A stretch of 64,000 nucleotides of DNA from Kuschelorhynchus macadamiae (GCA_030620095.1 JAUTXW010003406.1:62001-126000), one strand, 5' to 3'; shown: positions 40,933 through 51,969, numbered from the stretch's first letter. The notes: a model not told the origin generated them from the sequence alone. Program-made: numbers and translations.

Positions 40933-42518
40933 TTATTATTATTATTATTTTTATGACTTGTGGTCTCACAGTATTCCTGTGGTTGTATTTTATACTGACG
41001 GGATTATACCAAGGCAGTACAAAAAATAAAAATAAAAAAAGAAGATGGCAAAAAAAACAGCTATTGTGTATTAAGAAATGATCTAACGATGCTACATGTT
41101 TTCAAAATGACCAATTTTTGGATGTTCCTGTGAATGTCTGTATTAAGTCCTAATTGAGCCAAATGCGGTGTAAACGTTATTGGGGTGAGACCTGTTACTG
41201 ATATGACGAGAGGAACAATGATGACTCTTTCCTGTTTCCACAGCCTTTTTACTTCCATTGCCAAGTCGGTGTATTTGACGATCTTCTCACTGTATTTCGC
41301 TTGGATGTTCTCGTTGCTGGGGACAGCCATGTCAATTAAATAAGTGATTTTCTCTTTTTTAGATTGAAAGGTGATATCGGGTCTGTTTGCGGGGATTGTT
41401 TATCTGTGTGGATGTCAATGTCCCAGTAGAGCTTGTAGGCTTCATTTTCAAGTATGGATGTTTGCGTATAATGGTAGTAAGGGTCTGTGTTCTCCGTTAT
41501 TTTGTATGTTGCGCCTAATGCTTGATGAACGACCTTCGCTGCTGAGTTATGTCTTGCAGTGTATTCAGTTCCGGCCATTATTCTACATCCACTCGTTGTG
41601 TAATCGATCGTTCCTCTCTGTTGGTGACATCTCTTACACCTCTCGTCTTCAATGGTTGTGTCCTTGATGATGTGGTTTCGGTAGTTTCTGGTTACTATGA
41701 CTTTGTCCTGGATGGCAAGCAGGAAGCCTTCTGTTTCGGGGAACAGCTGCCCTTCTTGTAACCACGTATATGAAAGCTTTTTATGTATATGGTCTTAATG
41801 TATGTGGTATCTGTGTCTTCCGTGAAGTGTTTTTTTTTTGAGACCAGGTGTTCATTTTTTCTAGTCGTGATTGGATGTGACTGTGTGCGTCTGCAGCGTG
41901 GCTCGTTTGAGACAGGTCGAGCGGTGTATAATTCTTGTCTGCCTTCACTATTGCCTGGTGGAGATTAGTTTGTTTGTTGTAGAAGAATTTTCTGAGTTCG
42001 TAAATTTGTTTTTTATTTAGCAATTGTATATCTATAATTCTCCTCTCTCCTTCTTCCCTTGCATGCGTTGGGATGTAACTTCCTGTGTTTAGTGAATTCA
42101 GAGCGTATGAGAATGTGAATGTTTTCTATGTCTGTGTGTGACCATTTAATGATACCAAGCGAATAGGTTAGAATAGATATGGCGAAGGTGTTAATAGTTT
42201 CGTTGGATTTCTGCAATTCAGTTTTGTTTTTAGTAGCTTTATGAGTCTGGTTTTAATTTCCGTCTTGAGCTCAGATTTAATATGAGTGTGGTTAATTTTG
42301 GTACTTTGATGGAAGCCTAGGTATCTGTATGTTTCTTCTTTGAGGATGTTATCTATAGTTTCATTGTTGATTGTTTCCCTCACAGTGTGGTCTTTCCACT
42401 GTCCCTTGTTGATATGAAGTAGCTTGCATTTACTTATACTAAATTCCATGTTGATGTCCAGGGTAAACGTTTCTGTGATTTTCAGGAGTTCCTTTAGCTG
42501 TGCCTTTGTGCTTGCATA

Positions 42519-44583
42519 CAGTATGTATCAGCCAAATGGAATAAATTCGATAATAAATAAATGGGGGCGTGTTCGGAAAAACGCTTGGATCTGTCGATGG
42601 GTATTTTTAGTTGCTCATTTTCTCCAATAAAAACTTTTTATACAGGGTGTGTCCTGTAACAGTGGTCAATGCCAACTTTCTTATTTCAAATGCAACACCC
42701 CGGATATTATTTAATTTTTGGATTCTTTAGGAGATTCTAAACATATTTTATGTTCAATGTCCTATACCTATCTTCAACTATTTCGGCAATATTAAGTGTT
42801 TTCAAATTTATTGCAAAAATTAAGATTAAAAAAATAAAATTATTTATTTCTTCATAATGTATAAACAAAAGTAAAAAGTTAATTTAGGAACTGTTGAATA
42901 TGCTCGCCGCGAACGTCTTGGCAAATTCCTAATCTTAAATAGAAATTTCTTCTAACGTTATTTAGCATCTCAGGCGTGACCGATCTAATCGCAAGCGTTA
43001 TTCGTCTTCTTAAGTCAGCTAACTCGAGGGGTTTAGTTTTGTATACAACATTTTTAATGTCCCCATAAGAAAAAGTCTAATGGCGTCAGATCAGGGGATC
43101 GCGCTGGCCATTCTATCGATCCTCGTCTCCCTATCCACCGATTTGGAAATATTCCGTTGAGGTACTGCCGGACATTAATTTGGTAATGGGGCGGTGCTCC
43201 ATCTTGCTGAAACCATATCATATTCGCTGGAACTTGTGGGTTTGCTGGATCCGGATACAAATTTGTCAAAGTTGGCACGACATTATTTTGGAGCAGTGCT
43301 AAATAATTATCGCCATTCAAATTGCCGTCCATGAAAAAGGGGCTTATGATATGATCCCTAACAATTCCTGCCCAAACATTAACCTTTTCAGGATATTGAG
43401 TATGTTCTTCGCTGATTCAGTGAGGATTTTCCCTAGACCAATAGCGGCAATTTTGACGATTTACATGACCGTGAAGTGTAAAGGCGCACTCATCCGAAAA
43501 CAAAACATGTTCTAATTGAATAACATTGTTATCTAACATAGCCATCATTTGTTCACAAAAATAAGTTCTCCTATCATAATCGTCTTCCATGAGCTCCTGA
43601 GTTGGTATCACTTTATAGGGATGCATTTTATTTTCTTTTAATGTTCGAATAATCGACGAATGGCTAATATCGAACATTGCGGCGGCTTGTCGACTAGAAA
43701 TATGTGGGTTTTCCTCAAACTCAAGCAACTCAATATCCAATTTAGTATCATCATTTATTGAATTGGCAGCTGCTTTTTTTATCTGCCTCACATGTCCAAG
43801 CTCGCGAAACTACTTTTCTATTTTTTTAATTATCCCTTGGGATATATGCGGCAAATTTGGAAATTTTTCATGAAATAAGCGAGCAACTTCCACTTGTGTT
43901 CGTGTGTTATCTCCATAACCAATCATTTGTAGAATTGTTATTTTATGCATTTCTGTTAAATGAACCATTTTTCTGATATTAGGTATTATGCAGTTAACGA
44001 AATTCAAAAGACTATGACACTGACACTGACAACTACTGTCTTGCAAAGAGAAAGGCCAGGCATTTTACACAAAAGTAAACAAAACTTAAAAGTAAACAAA
44101 ACTGGCTCTTTTTGTTCCATATCAATAAAAAGGAACGCTAAAATGGTTTTTGCTTACATTCTTAATATGAAGACCTAAATGGTAAATAAGTATTGAGTGT
44201 GTTGTAGCGAATTTTTGTAATCAAATAAATAGTTCACTAACCATAGCCACTTTCATGAATAATAATAAATTCGAAATAAATAAAATAAAAATAAATTTGA
44301 AAACACTTAATATTGCCGAAATAGTTGAAGATAGGTATAGGACATTGAACATAAAATATGTTTAGAATCTCCTAAAGAATCCAAAAATTAAATAATATTC
44401 GGGGGGTTGCATTTGAAATAAGAAAGTTGGCATTGACCACTGTTACAGGACACACCCTGTATAAAAAGTTTTTATTGGAGAAAATGAGCAACTAAAAATA
44501 CCAATCGACGGGTCCAAGCGTTTTTCCGAACACGCCCCCATTTATTTATTATCGAATTTATTCCATTTGGCTGATACACACTG
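42519..44583. mobile_element. DD41D ITm transposon, copy B (2,065 bp), inside the LINE
   Basis: Ends CAGTATGTATCAGCC and ...ACACACTG, TA at 42517-42518 and 44584-44585. Removing it and one TA rejoins the LINE frame at IKLY-A. Closely similar to copies A and C along its length. Confidence 0.95.
42879..43968 (-). pseudogene. DD41D transposase of copy B, disrupted
   Basis: Same protein as copy A from MVHLTEMHKI onward. Lesions: a stop for Gln at KIEK (near 43811), small insertion GCAACTC in the ELLEFEE region (near 43727), a stop for Trp in PHWISEE (near 43417), and a 2-bp deletion in WGHIKN (near 43059). The catalytic motifs LFSDECAF, FQQDGAPPH and SPDLTPLDFFLWG are all still readable. It could be moved only by a transposase supplied elsewhere, such as that of copy A. 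Confidence 0.9.
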
Positions 44584-45460
44584 TATAATTTGATGTCATC
44601 CATGTACAAGAGATGGTTTATTTTGTATAGGTTATTTTTTTGGTGTTTAATTTGGAATCCGAAGTTTGTGTTATTCAGTGTGTTTGAGAGTGGATTGAGA
44701 CAGAGGCAGAACCACAAAGTGCTAAGTGAATCTCCCTGGAATATATCTCGTCTGATGTAGATCTCTTCTGTTTCGATGTGCTCTTTTTGTGTTCTCAGGT
44801 TGATTTTAGTTTTCCACGTACTCATGATTTGAGTAAGAAATTGCCTGATGTTTTTATTGACTTTATATAATTCTAGCACTCTGGTTAGCCAACTGTAGGG
44901 TATAAAGGCTTCTATAATTTTTCCTGGTTTGTTCCATGGTGACGCTGTCTATAATTAGCTGCTCCTTGCATCCTCGGCTGTTTTTCATGCAATATTTTTG
45001 TTTGCTAGCTGTTGTTCTATTCTCCTGGTAATTGTGGCTGTGATGCTCTTATATAGGGTTGGAAGGTACGTAATAGGTCGGTAATTTGACGGGTCCTTAT
45101 TGTCTGAATTTTTGGGTTTAAGGTATGTTATTCCTTGGGTGAGAAAACTGGGAGTGTGCTAGGTTTTAAAATAATTTCATTAATTTGGCGAGTGAGAGCT
45201 TCATGTGTGGAGGTAAACTGTTTGTACCAGAAGTTATGAATGTTATCTGTTCCAGGACATTTCCAGTTATGCATGTATTTGATTGTTTCTGCAACTTCTT
45301 GTGTTGTCATTGCAAAGTCCTCTTGTTCCTCCAAGCACACTGTGTCTGTCGCTTTAATCCATAAAGTGTTATTATTGTGTGGTTTCGGTTCTGACCAAAT
45401 ACTTTTTCAGTATTCTGTAATCTCTTGATTATTATTATTATTATATGTTGACTTACAAAA

Positions 45461-45770
45461 ATGGATCTTTTAACTGAAACCCAAAGAATTGAAATTTTAG
45501 TTATACTGGGTTATGGAGATAGAATGCAAAACCTGCAATATGTTTGTAAAATTTTTAATGACAAATATCCTAACAGAAATCCAATAATTAAATCTACCGT
45601 AAGTAAAACTAATAACAAATTTCATGAAACTGGAAAGGTAAAAAGATGCTGTACGTTCTGGCAGACCGGAGAGCACAATAATGCCTCATCTTGCCACCAA
45701 AACACTAGCAAGAGAAAACAGCGTCTTAACGTTAGAAGCAGATTGTAAAAACAACGGAAACAATACAATA
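45461..45770 (+). pseudogene. mirror copy of the H transposase N-terminus
   Basis: MDLLTETQRIEILVILGYGD, CKIFNDKYPNRNPI and STVSKTNNKFHETGK match the split H gene on the opposite strand (51617-51441) and extend about 30 residues past its break (SGRPESTIMPHLATKT in a second frame). As in element P, the start of the transposase is repeated in the opposite terminal arm. The R4-like LINE abuts it at 45443. Confidence 0.75.
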
Positions 45771-46646
45771 CAAAAAAGAAATGCCTAATACAACGAATAA
45801 AAAATTAATGCAGCTAAGTGAGGTATTTAAAATGTTGTTCATTTACTTCCTGACAGTAGGCCAAATACTATTGTAAAACATTAATACTTTAAAAAGAATG
45901 TCAGCCTCCTCGATTCGTCTACATTCGATTGGTATTCGCTCACTGTATACACCACATTTTTAAGGTGTCATCACAAAAAGTAGTCGATGGATGTCAAGTC
46001 TGGAGACCGAGGTGGCCACTCTATTGTACCCCTATGTCCAATTCATCTTCCAAAAAAAAACATTGTCTATATATTCTCGAATATTTCGAGCAAAATGTGG
46101 TAGAGTACCATCCTGCTGAAACCATATTTTATCATTTGCTACACCATTATCTAAAACAATCAGGTTTGGTTGGTATTCATAACAGGGCACAAAGGTAGGG
46201 GTACTTATTACAGCAGGTAAAGTTATTCGGAAATAGTTTTGCAATAGCTAGGACAATTTCGGTCCATAAAAAATTTAAATATCTTTCTCCAGTTAATGTG
46301 CCTTCCGTGAAGAAGGGACAGATTATTTTTGTACCGTTTCATCATGATTTCACAAAATTCCAAGCACCTATGGTGATCATACCCAAAGAGTTCTTGCACC
46401 AAAGTTATCTTTCCTTTCCTTCCTAATGTTCTGGTGGAAAAGTAAGGATTTTCTTTTAAACTGATTAATACATTCAGAGCCTTGTCACCATCTCTTACGC
46501 TTTTAGGTCTGCCAGAATGTACAGGGTGGCCCACATAAGATGACCCACTACCTTATCTCAGAATCTGTACGAGATAGGGAAAAAAGTTTTATACAAAAGT
46601 TTCTTAGGTTTATCTAGATTTTTTAAATATTATATTTTTATATATA

Positions 46647-49338
46647 TAGGGTGTGTCATTTTGCGTTGACAGATGTCAACTTTGTTATTTTAAATGGAAC
46701 ACCCTGTATATTATTATGGATTTGAATAGCTCTCTTAGAGACGATTTCAACGATGTTTATAAGATGGGTCTACGAGGCACCGTTTTGGAGATATTTACGA
46801 TCATCTTCAATTTTTGACATACTTTCAACTTGTTGTATCTCTGGTATTTATCAACTTTTTTGTTTCATTTTTGTGCAGGAAAAAACATAATTTTATGCTT
46901 TATTGGACGTGTAGGTAAAAATATTGAAATTGAAAAAAAATGTTACAGTGTTGTCACGTTTTGCGTACCATCAGTTTTCTCAAGATTTTTAAATGCAACC
47001 CCCTATATTTTATAACGGATTTAAATAGAGCATCGAAAGACGATTTCAACGATATATTATAACATAGGTTTACAAGTCACGGTTCCCGAGTTTTGGGGAT
47101 TTTCTTCCGGAATCAATTTTAATATTAAACAATTTTTACTAAAACATAATATAAACTATTAAACGTGACATGACATGAACGAAGACAACAAAATTAATAT
47201 TATATGCTAAAGAATATCTAAATTAGATTTTCTAATTGCTTTGAATAATTATTACCACGCCGTTTTCCAGATCAAACGTAAAACTCTCTAAAAATCAGTT
47301 AAATACATAATGTGTATTTTTGTTAAAATAGTGTGAATCTATTTAAAAATAGTTCTTTATGTTTCCTTCCCATATACTAAATAAGCCTTATCAATGTTAT
47401 GATTAGCGATTACCGAAACAGACGGCCAAGGCGACTGTGTCGATAATGGTGCCGCAAAATGTCTTTGCTTACTAATCATTTTTGTTGTTTCGTTTTTATA
47501 TAGAGCGTCTGAAAGTCAGTCGAGTAATAAACGTCATCAAGCTAAGTATTGGCTTCGTGTTTTTTCTCTCACAATTATTTACCAACCTTTCCACAACCCT
47601 ATCAACAATTTTAAGTAGGCTGTGCTTCAAAACCATGGAAACAAACGAAATATTATTTGCATGAAATTTGACAGCTTGGTTGCATTTCTTGATTAAATTA
47701 GTAAATTTAAGAAATAATTATGTCGAAGTACACTATTCAACAACGTTTAAATTTATATGAGTGCTTCATTAGAAACAATAAGAGTCCCGCACTAGCGTTA
47801 AGGGAGTATAGAAGACTGTATCCAAATAGCAGAATTCCAAGTAAGAAAATCTTCGTAAGAATTACACGAGATCTGGAAAATGGCGTTGTGATAAACAATA
47901 AAAGAAACCGGCCTAGGACAATTCTTACAGAAGAAAATCAACTTGATGTTCTTTTATATTTTGAGGAAAGCAATGAAAATTCCCAAAGGGATGCAGCACG
48001 GGACATACCGCATATTAGCCGAGCAAGTATTCAGAGAACACTTAATATCAACGATTACCATCCTTTCAAATTCACTCTGGTACAAGAGCTATCCATAGCT
48101 GATTTTGACAACAGAGCTACTTTTTGCATGGATATGATGGACCGCCACTTTGATCAACCGGTTTTTGACAAAATTCTTTTCACTGACGAAGCAATTTTCA
48201 ACACCGCGGGAATATTTAACCGAAAGAACTGCCACTACTGGTCAAGGCAAAATCAACATAAAATCAAAGCCATCAGAAAGCAGGGACATCAAAGTGTATA
48301 TGTTTGGTGCGGAATAATAAAGGACCGAGTGATTGGGCCGGTTTTTTATGATAGGACTCTTAACGGACAGAGATACCACAGTTTGTTGCAAAATGAAATA
48401 CAACCTCTTATTAATGAATTACCGGATGAAATTAAAGATGGTCTTGTATTTCAACAAGACAGTACGCCGTACCATACCGTAAGACCTGTAATTGAATGGT
48501 TAAATGAAAGATTTCCAATGTGGATTGGCAGATTTGGGTCAATACCCTGGGCAGCTCGGAGTCCCGATTTAACTCCACTAGGTTTTTTTTTATGGGGAAA
48601 TATTAAAGACAAAGTGTATAAGAATAAAGTTAATAACGTAGACGATTTAAGGGGGAGAATAATGGAAGAGATCCATTTGATCAATGAGAGTGGAGCAGTT
48701 CGTAGGGCAATAAAAAAATTAGACATTATTTATACAACATGTATAGCACAGGAAGGTGGTTATATAGAAAATTTAATTTAAGTAATGTTTATTTTTTTGT
48801 CTTTGTTCTTGTTATGTCATGTTTAATAGTTTATGTTATGTTTAGTAAAAATTGTTTAATATTAAAATTGATTCCTGAAGAAAATCCCCAAAACTCGGGA
48901 ACCGTGACTTGTAAACCTATGTTATAATATATCGTTGAAATCGTCTTTCGATGCTCTATTTAAATCCGTTATAAAATATAGGGGGTTGCATTTAAAAATC
49001 TTGAGAAAACTGATGGTACGCAAAACGTGACAACACTGTAACATGTTTTTTCAATTTCAATATTTTTACCTATACGTCCAATAAAGCATAAAATTATGTT
49101 TTTTCCTGCACAAAAATGAAACAAAAAAGTTGATAAATACCAGAGATACAACAAGCTGAAAGTATGTCAAAAATTGAAGATGATCGTAAATATCTCCGAA
49201 ACGGTGCCTCGTAGACCCATCTTATAATACATCGTTGAAATCGTCTCTAAGAGAGCTATTCAAATCCATAATAATATACAGGGTGTTCCATTTAAAATAA
49301 CAAAGTTGACATCTGTCAACGCAAAATGACACACTCTC
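46647..49338. mobile_element. DD40D ITm transposon G (2,692 bp) with two-unit terminal repeats
   Basis: Inverted repeats of about 480 bp (46647-47130 against 48860-49338). Each arm contains two tandem related units: GTGTGTCATTTTGCG...GACGATTTCAACGAT, then GTTGTCACGTTTTGCG...GACGATTTCAACGAT about 330 bp further. This is an IR/DR arrangement as in some Tc1-like elements. The terminal base C is changed at both ends. 47131-47719 is leader without a gene. Confidence 0.88.
47720..48781 (+). CDS. DD40D-type transposase, full-length but third catalytic Asp is Gly (353 aa)
   Basis: Open from MSKYTIQQRLNLYECF to GGYIENLI without an intron. Residues 1-115 hold the helix-turn-helix region (KSPALALREYRRLYP; SQRDAARDIPHISRASIQRT). 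D156 (LFTDEAIFNTAG) and D247 (FQQDSTPYH, normally QQDGAPPH) are present. The third position reads SPDLTPLGFFLWG, with Gly288 where O and P have Asp (a GAT-to-GGT change). Two-metal catalysis should fail, yet there is no stop or frameshift. It may be a recent death, or a retained DNA-binding protein. Spacing, if Asp were present, is 40. No conflicting ORF of comparable quality overlaps. Confidence 0.88.
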   Translation: MSKYTIQQRLNLYECFIRNNKSPALALREYRRLYPNSRIPSKKIFVRITRDLENGVVINNKRNRPRTILTEENQLDVLLYFEESNENSQRDAARDIPHISRASIQRTLNINDYHPFKFTLVQELSIADFDNRATFCMDMMDRHFDQPVFDKILFTDEAIFNTAGIFNRKNCHYWSRQNQHKIKAIRKQGHQSVYVWCGIIKDRVIGPVFYDRTLNGQRYHSLLQNEIQPLINELPDEIKDGLVFQQDSTPYHTVRPVIEWLNERFPMWIGRFGSIPWAARSPDLTPLGFFLWGNIKDKVYKNKVNNVDDLRGRIMEEIHLINESGAVRRAIKKLDIIYTTCIAQEGGYIENLI

Positions 49339-49342
49339 TATA

Positions 49343-51344
49343 CAGTGTGTATCAGCCAAATGGAATAAATTCGATAATAAATAAATATAAAAATGGACCC
49401 GTCGATTGGTATTTTTAGTTGCTCATTTTCTCCAATAAAAACTTTTTATACAGGGTGTGTCCTGTAACATCAATGCCAACTTTCTTATTTCAAATGCAAC
49501 ACCCCGGATATTATTTAATTTTTGGTAGGAGATTCTAAACATATTTTATGTTCAATGTCCTATACCTATCTTCAACTATTTCGGCAATATTAAGTGTTTT
49601 CAAATTTATTGCAAAAATTAAGATTAAAAAAATAAAATTATTTATTTCTTCATAATGTATAAACAAAAGTAAAAAGTTAATTTAGGAAGATATTTTTTGC
49701 AAATTCCTAATTTTAGAAATTCTAACGTTATTTAGCATTTACCGATCTAATCGTAAGCGTTATTCGTCTTCTTAAGTCAGCTAAGTCGAGAGGTTTAGTT
49801 TTGTATACAACATTTTTAATATGTCCCCATAAGAAAAAGTCTAATGGCGTCAAATCAGGAGATCGCGCTGGCCATTCTATGGATCCTCGTCTCCCTATCC
49901 ACCGATTTGGAAATATTCCGTTGAGGTACTGCCGGACATTAATTTGGTAATGGGGCGGTGCTCCATCTTGCTGAAACCATATCATATTCGCTGGAACTTG
50001 TGGGTTTGCTGGATTCGGATACAAATTTGTCAAAGTTGGCACGACATTATTTTGGAGCAGTGCTAAATAATTATCGCCATTCAAATTGCCGTCAATGAAA
50101 AAGGGGCCTATGATATGATCCCTAACAATTCCTGCCCAAACATTAACCTTTTCAGGATATTGAGTATGTTCTTCGCTGATCCAGTGAGGATTTTCCCTAG
50201 ACCAATAGCGGCAATTTTGACGATTTACATGACCGTGAAGTGTAAAGGTGCACTCATCCGAAAACAAAACATGTTCTAATTGAATAACATTGTTATCTAA
50301 CATAGCCATCATTTGTTCACAAAAATAAGTTCTCCTATCATAATCGTCTTCCATGAGCTCCTGAGTTGGTATCACTTTATAGGGATGCATTTTATTTTCT
50401 TTTAATGTTCGAATAATCGACGAATGGCTAATATCGAACATTGCGGCGGCTTGTCGACTAGAAATATGTGGGTTTTCCTCAAACTCAAGCATAATATCCA
50501 ATTTAGTATCATCATTTATTGAATTGGCAGCTGCTTTTTTTATCTGCCTCACATGTCCAAGCTCGCGAAACTGCTTTTCTATTTTACTAATTGTCCCTTG
50601 GGATATATGCGGCAAATTTGGAAATTTTTCATGAAATAAGCGAGCAACTTCCACTTGTGTTCGTGTGTTATCTCCATAACCAATCATTTGTAGAATTGTT
50701 ATTTTATGCATTTCTGTTAAATGAACCATTTTTCTGATATTAGGTATTATGCAGTTAACGAAATTCAAAAGACTATGACACTGACACTGACAACTACTGT
50801 CTTGCAAAGAGAAAGGCCAGGCATTTTACACAAAAGTAAACAAAACTTAAAAGTAAACAAAACTGGCTCTTTTTGTTCCATATCAATAAAAAGGAACGCT
50901 AAAATGGTTTTTGCTTACATTCTTAATATGAAGACTTAAATGGTAAATAAGTATTGAGTGTGTTGTAGCGAATTTTTGTAATCAAATAAATAGTTCAGTA
51001 ACCAGAGCCACTTTCATGAATAATAATAAATTCGAAATAAATAAAATAAAAATAAATTTGAAAACACTTAATATTGCCGAAATAGTTGAAGATAGGTATA
51101 GGACATTGAACATAAAATATGTTTAGAATCTCCTAAAGAATCCAAAAATTAAATAATATCCGGGGTGTTGCATTTGAAATAAGAAAGTTGGCATTGACCA
51201 CTGTTACAGGACACACCCTGTATAAAAAGTTTTTATTGGAGAAAATGAGCAACTAAAAATACCAATCGACGGGTCCAAGCGTTTTTCCGAATACGCCCCC
51301 ATTTATTTATTATCGAATTTATTCCATTTGGCTGATACACACTG
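49343..51344. mobile_element. DD41D ITm transposon, copy C (2,002 bp)
   Basis: Ends CAGTGTGTATCAGCC and ...ACACACTG, TA flanks, next to G within F. The right 1.6 kb is nearly identical to copy A; the left ~400 bp has at least six short deletions or replacements (e.g. GGGGGCGTGTTCGG lost at about 49387; TCTCAGGCGTGACC shortened at about 49740). Confidence 0.93.
49728..50729 (-). pseudogene. DD41D transposase of copy C, C-terminus lost
   Basis: Identical in layout to the copy A protein from MVHLTEMHKI, with all three catalytic motifs intact (LFSDECTF, FQQDGAPPH, SPDLTPLDFFLWG). The frame ends ...TLTIRSVNAK at 49728 because of the cluster of short deletions. The last ~30 residues (NNVRRNFYLRLGICQDVRGE...) are missing or out of frame. 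The DNA-binding and catalytic parts are complete, so residual activity cannot be excluded. Confidence 0.85.
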
Positions 51345-51969
51345 TATATAAAAATACAATATTTAAAAAATTTAGATAAACCCAAGAAACTTTTGTATAA
51401 AACTTTTTTCCCTATCTCGTACAGATTATGAGATAAGGTACAGCATTTTTTACCTTCCTAGTTTTAGGAATTTTTTTGTTAATTTTACTTACGGTATATT
51501 TAGTTATTGGATTTCTGTTAGGGTATTTGTCATTATAAACGATACAAACATTATTATTAGTATTAGTACTCGTATAATTAAAATTTCAGTTCTTTGGGTT
51601 TCAGTTAAACAATCCATTTTTGCAAATCAACAAAGCTGACGTTGTCAAATATATGAGGGAACCTTTTTTGAGCAAGTATTTTAATAAAAGGTAATACATT
51701 AAATTATGGATATTAGACTCTTATTTTCGCAATAACTGTTGACTTTTAAAAAAAGTGCTTTTACTAAAAAGTATTGAGAATTTTACCCAGATTTTAAAAA
51801 ACTAAAAATAATTTTCCTTTTATAACAGAAAAACGGTAAACGTGGCAGCAGTGCGGAACTCGCCATTGGATCCGGCATAATTTCATATCTAAGGATACAC
51901 ATTTCCATTAAATTCAGGAAAGCGGTATCTGAGATATTTAGCTATTTCCTTACTTTGCTGCAGGCTGTA

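Larger units (their letters stand above)
41061..45400 (-). pseudogene. LINE polyprotein fragment: RT, zinc knuckle, restriction-like endonuclease
   Basis: From right to left: MTTQEVAETIKYMHNWKCPG with TDNIHNFWYKQF (RT start), LKPKNSDNKDPSNYRPI, FIPYSWLTRVLELYKVNK, RRDIFQGDSLSTLWFC and LLYMDDIKLY (RT catalytic YMDD). Copy B is inserted directly after the Y codon. Reading continues with ...STKAQLKELLKITE, ISKCKLLHINKG, YRYLGFHQ, ADKNYTPLDLSQ, and CKRCH (zinc-binding). Last comes RPDITFQSKKEKITYLID, the PD..D core of a restriction-like endonuclease, then AVPSNEN and KYTDLAMEVKRLWK. In the family this protein nicks the target and primes reverse transcription. Several frameshifts disable it. The YMDD-zinc-RLE order separates it from APE-type LINEs such as Jockey. 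Confidence 0.75.
40933..45443 (-). mobile_element. R4/Dong-like LINE, 5'-truncated, bounded by (TAA)n, with copy B inside
   Basis: The element reads leftwards. Its 3' end is an (ATT/TAA)n tract at 40933-40949, and another lies at its 5' edge (45428-45443), as expected for the Dong group, known to insert into TAA repeats. Without copy B it is about 2.4 kb. Confidence 0.7.
46522..51438. mobile_element. palindromic non-coding element F, host of G and C
   Basis: Left arm 46522-46646 (CAGGGTGGCCCACATAAG..., ACGAGATAGGGAAAAAAGTT) is the inverse of 51345-51438. The right arm stops at a TA inside the repeat, so its last ~27 bp are missing although the target TA remains. F itself has no gene; it is a MITE whose centre is filled by G (46647-49338) and C (49343-51344). 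Confidence 0.8.
45880..51617 (-). pseudogene. ITm transposase H, split by a 4.9-kb nest of insertions
   Basis: The N-terminus lies at 51617-51441 (MDCLTETQRTEILII, NTLTEIQ..., degraded). F with its passengers occupies 46522-51438. The gene resumes at 46519 with HSGRPKSVRDGDKALNVL; the mirror copy at 45461 shows the uninterrupted order (AVRSGRP). Later blocks: SLKENPYFSTRTLGR, a deletion, KITLVQELFGYDHHRCLEF, WFQQDGTLPHF (second catalytic Asp) and WPPRSPDLTSIDYFL (third Asp). The first-Asp block is lost in a stop-rich stretch (LHGRHI..). The C-terminus KNVVYTVSEYQSNVDESRR reaches about 45890. Inactive. Confidence 0.75.
38316..51967. mobile_element. composite: old ITm transposon H inflated by nested insertions (13.65 kb)
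   Basis: Left end CAGGGTGTAGAAAAAGTAAGG (38316-38605) is the inverse of 51655-51967 over about 300 bp (shared blocks GCGAAATATCTCAG/CTGAGATATTTAGC; TAATACATTAAATTATGGATATTAGAC; AAAACGGTAAAC), TA outside both. The right end passes directly into the 5' leader and ATG of the H transposase (51617). Everything between is explained by later arrivals: the DD82E element, an R4-like LINE with copy B, and F with G and C. That the two ends belong to one element is inference. Confidence 0.6.

Noticed and set aside
41371..41968. Plus-strand ORFs within the LINE
   Set aside because: Antisense of the LINE polyprotein, whose RT and endonuclease motifs are on the minus strand.
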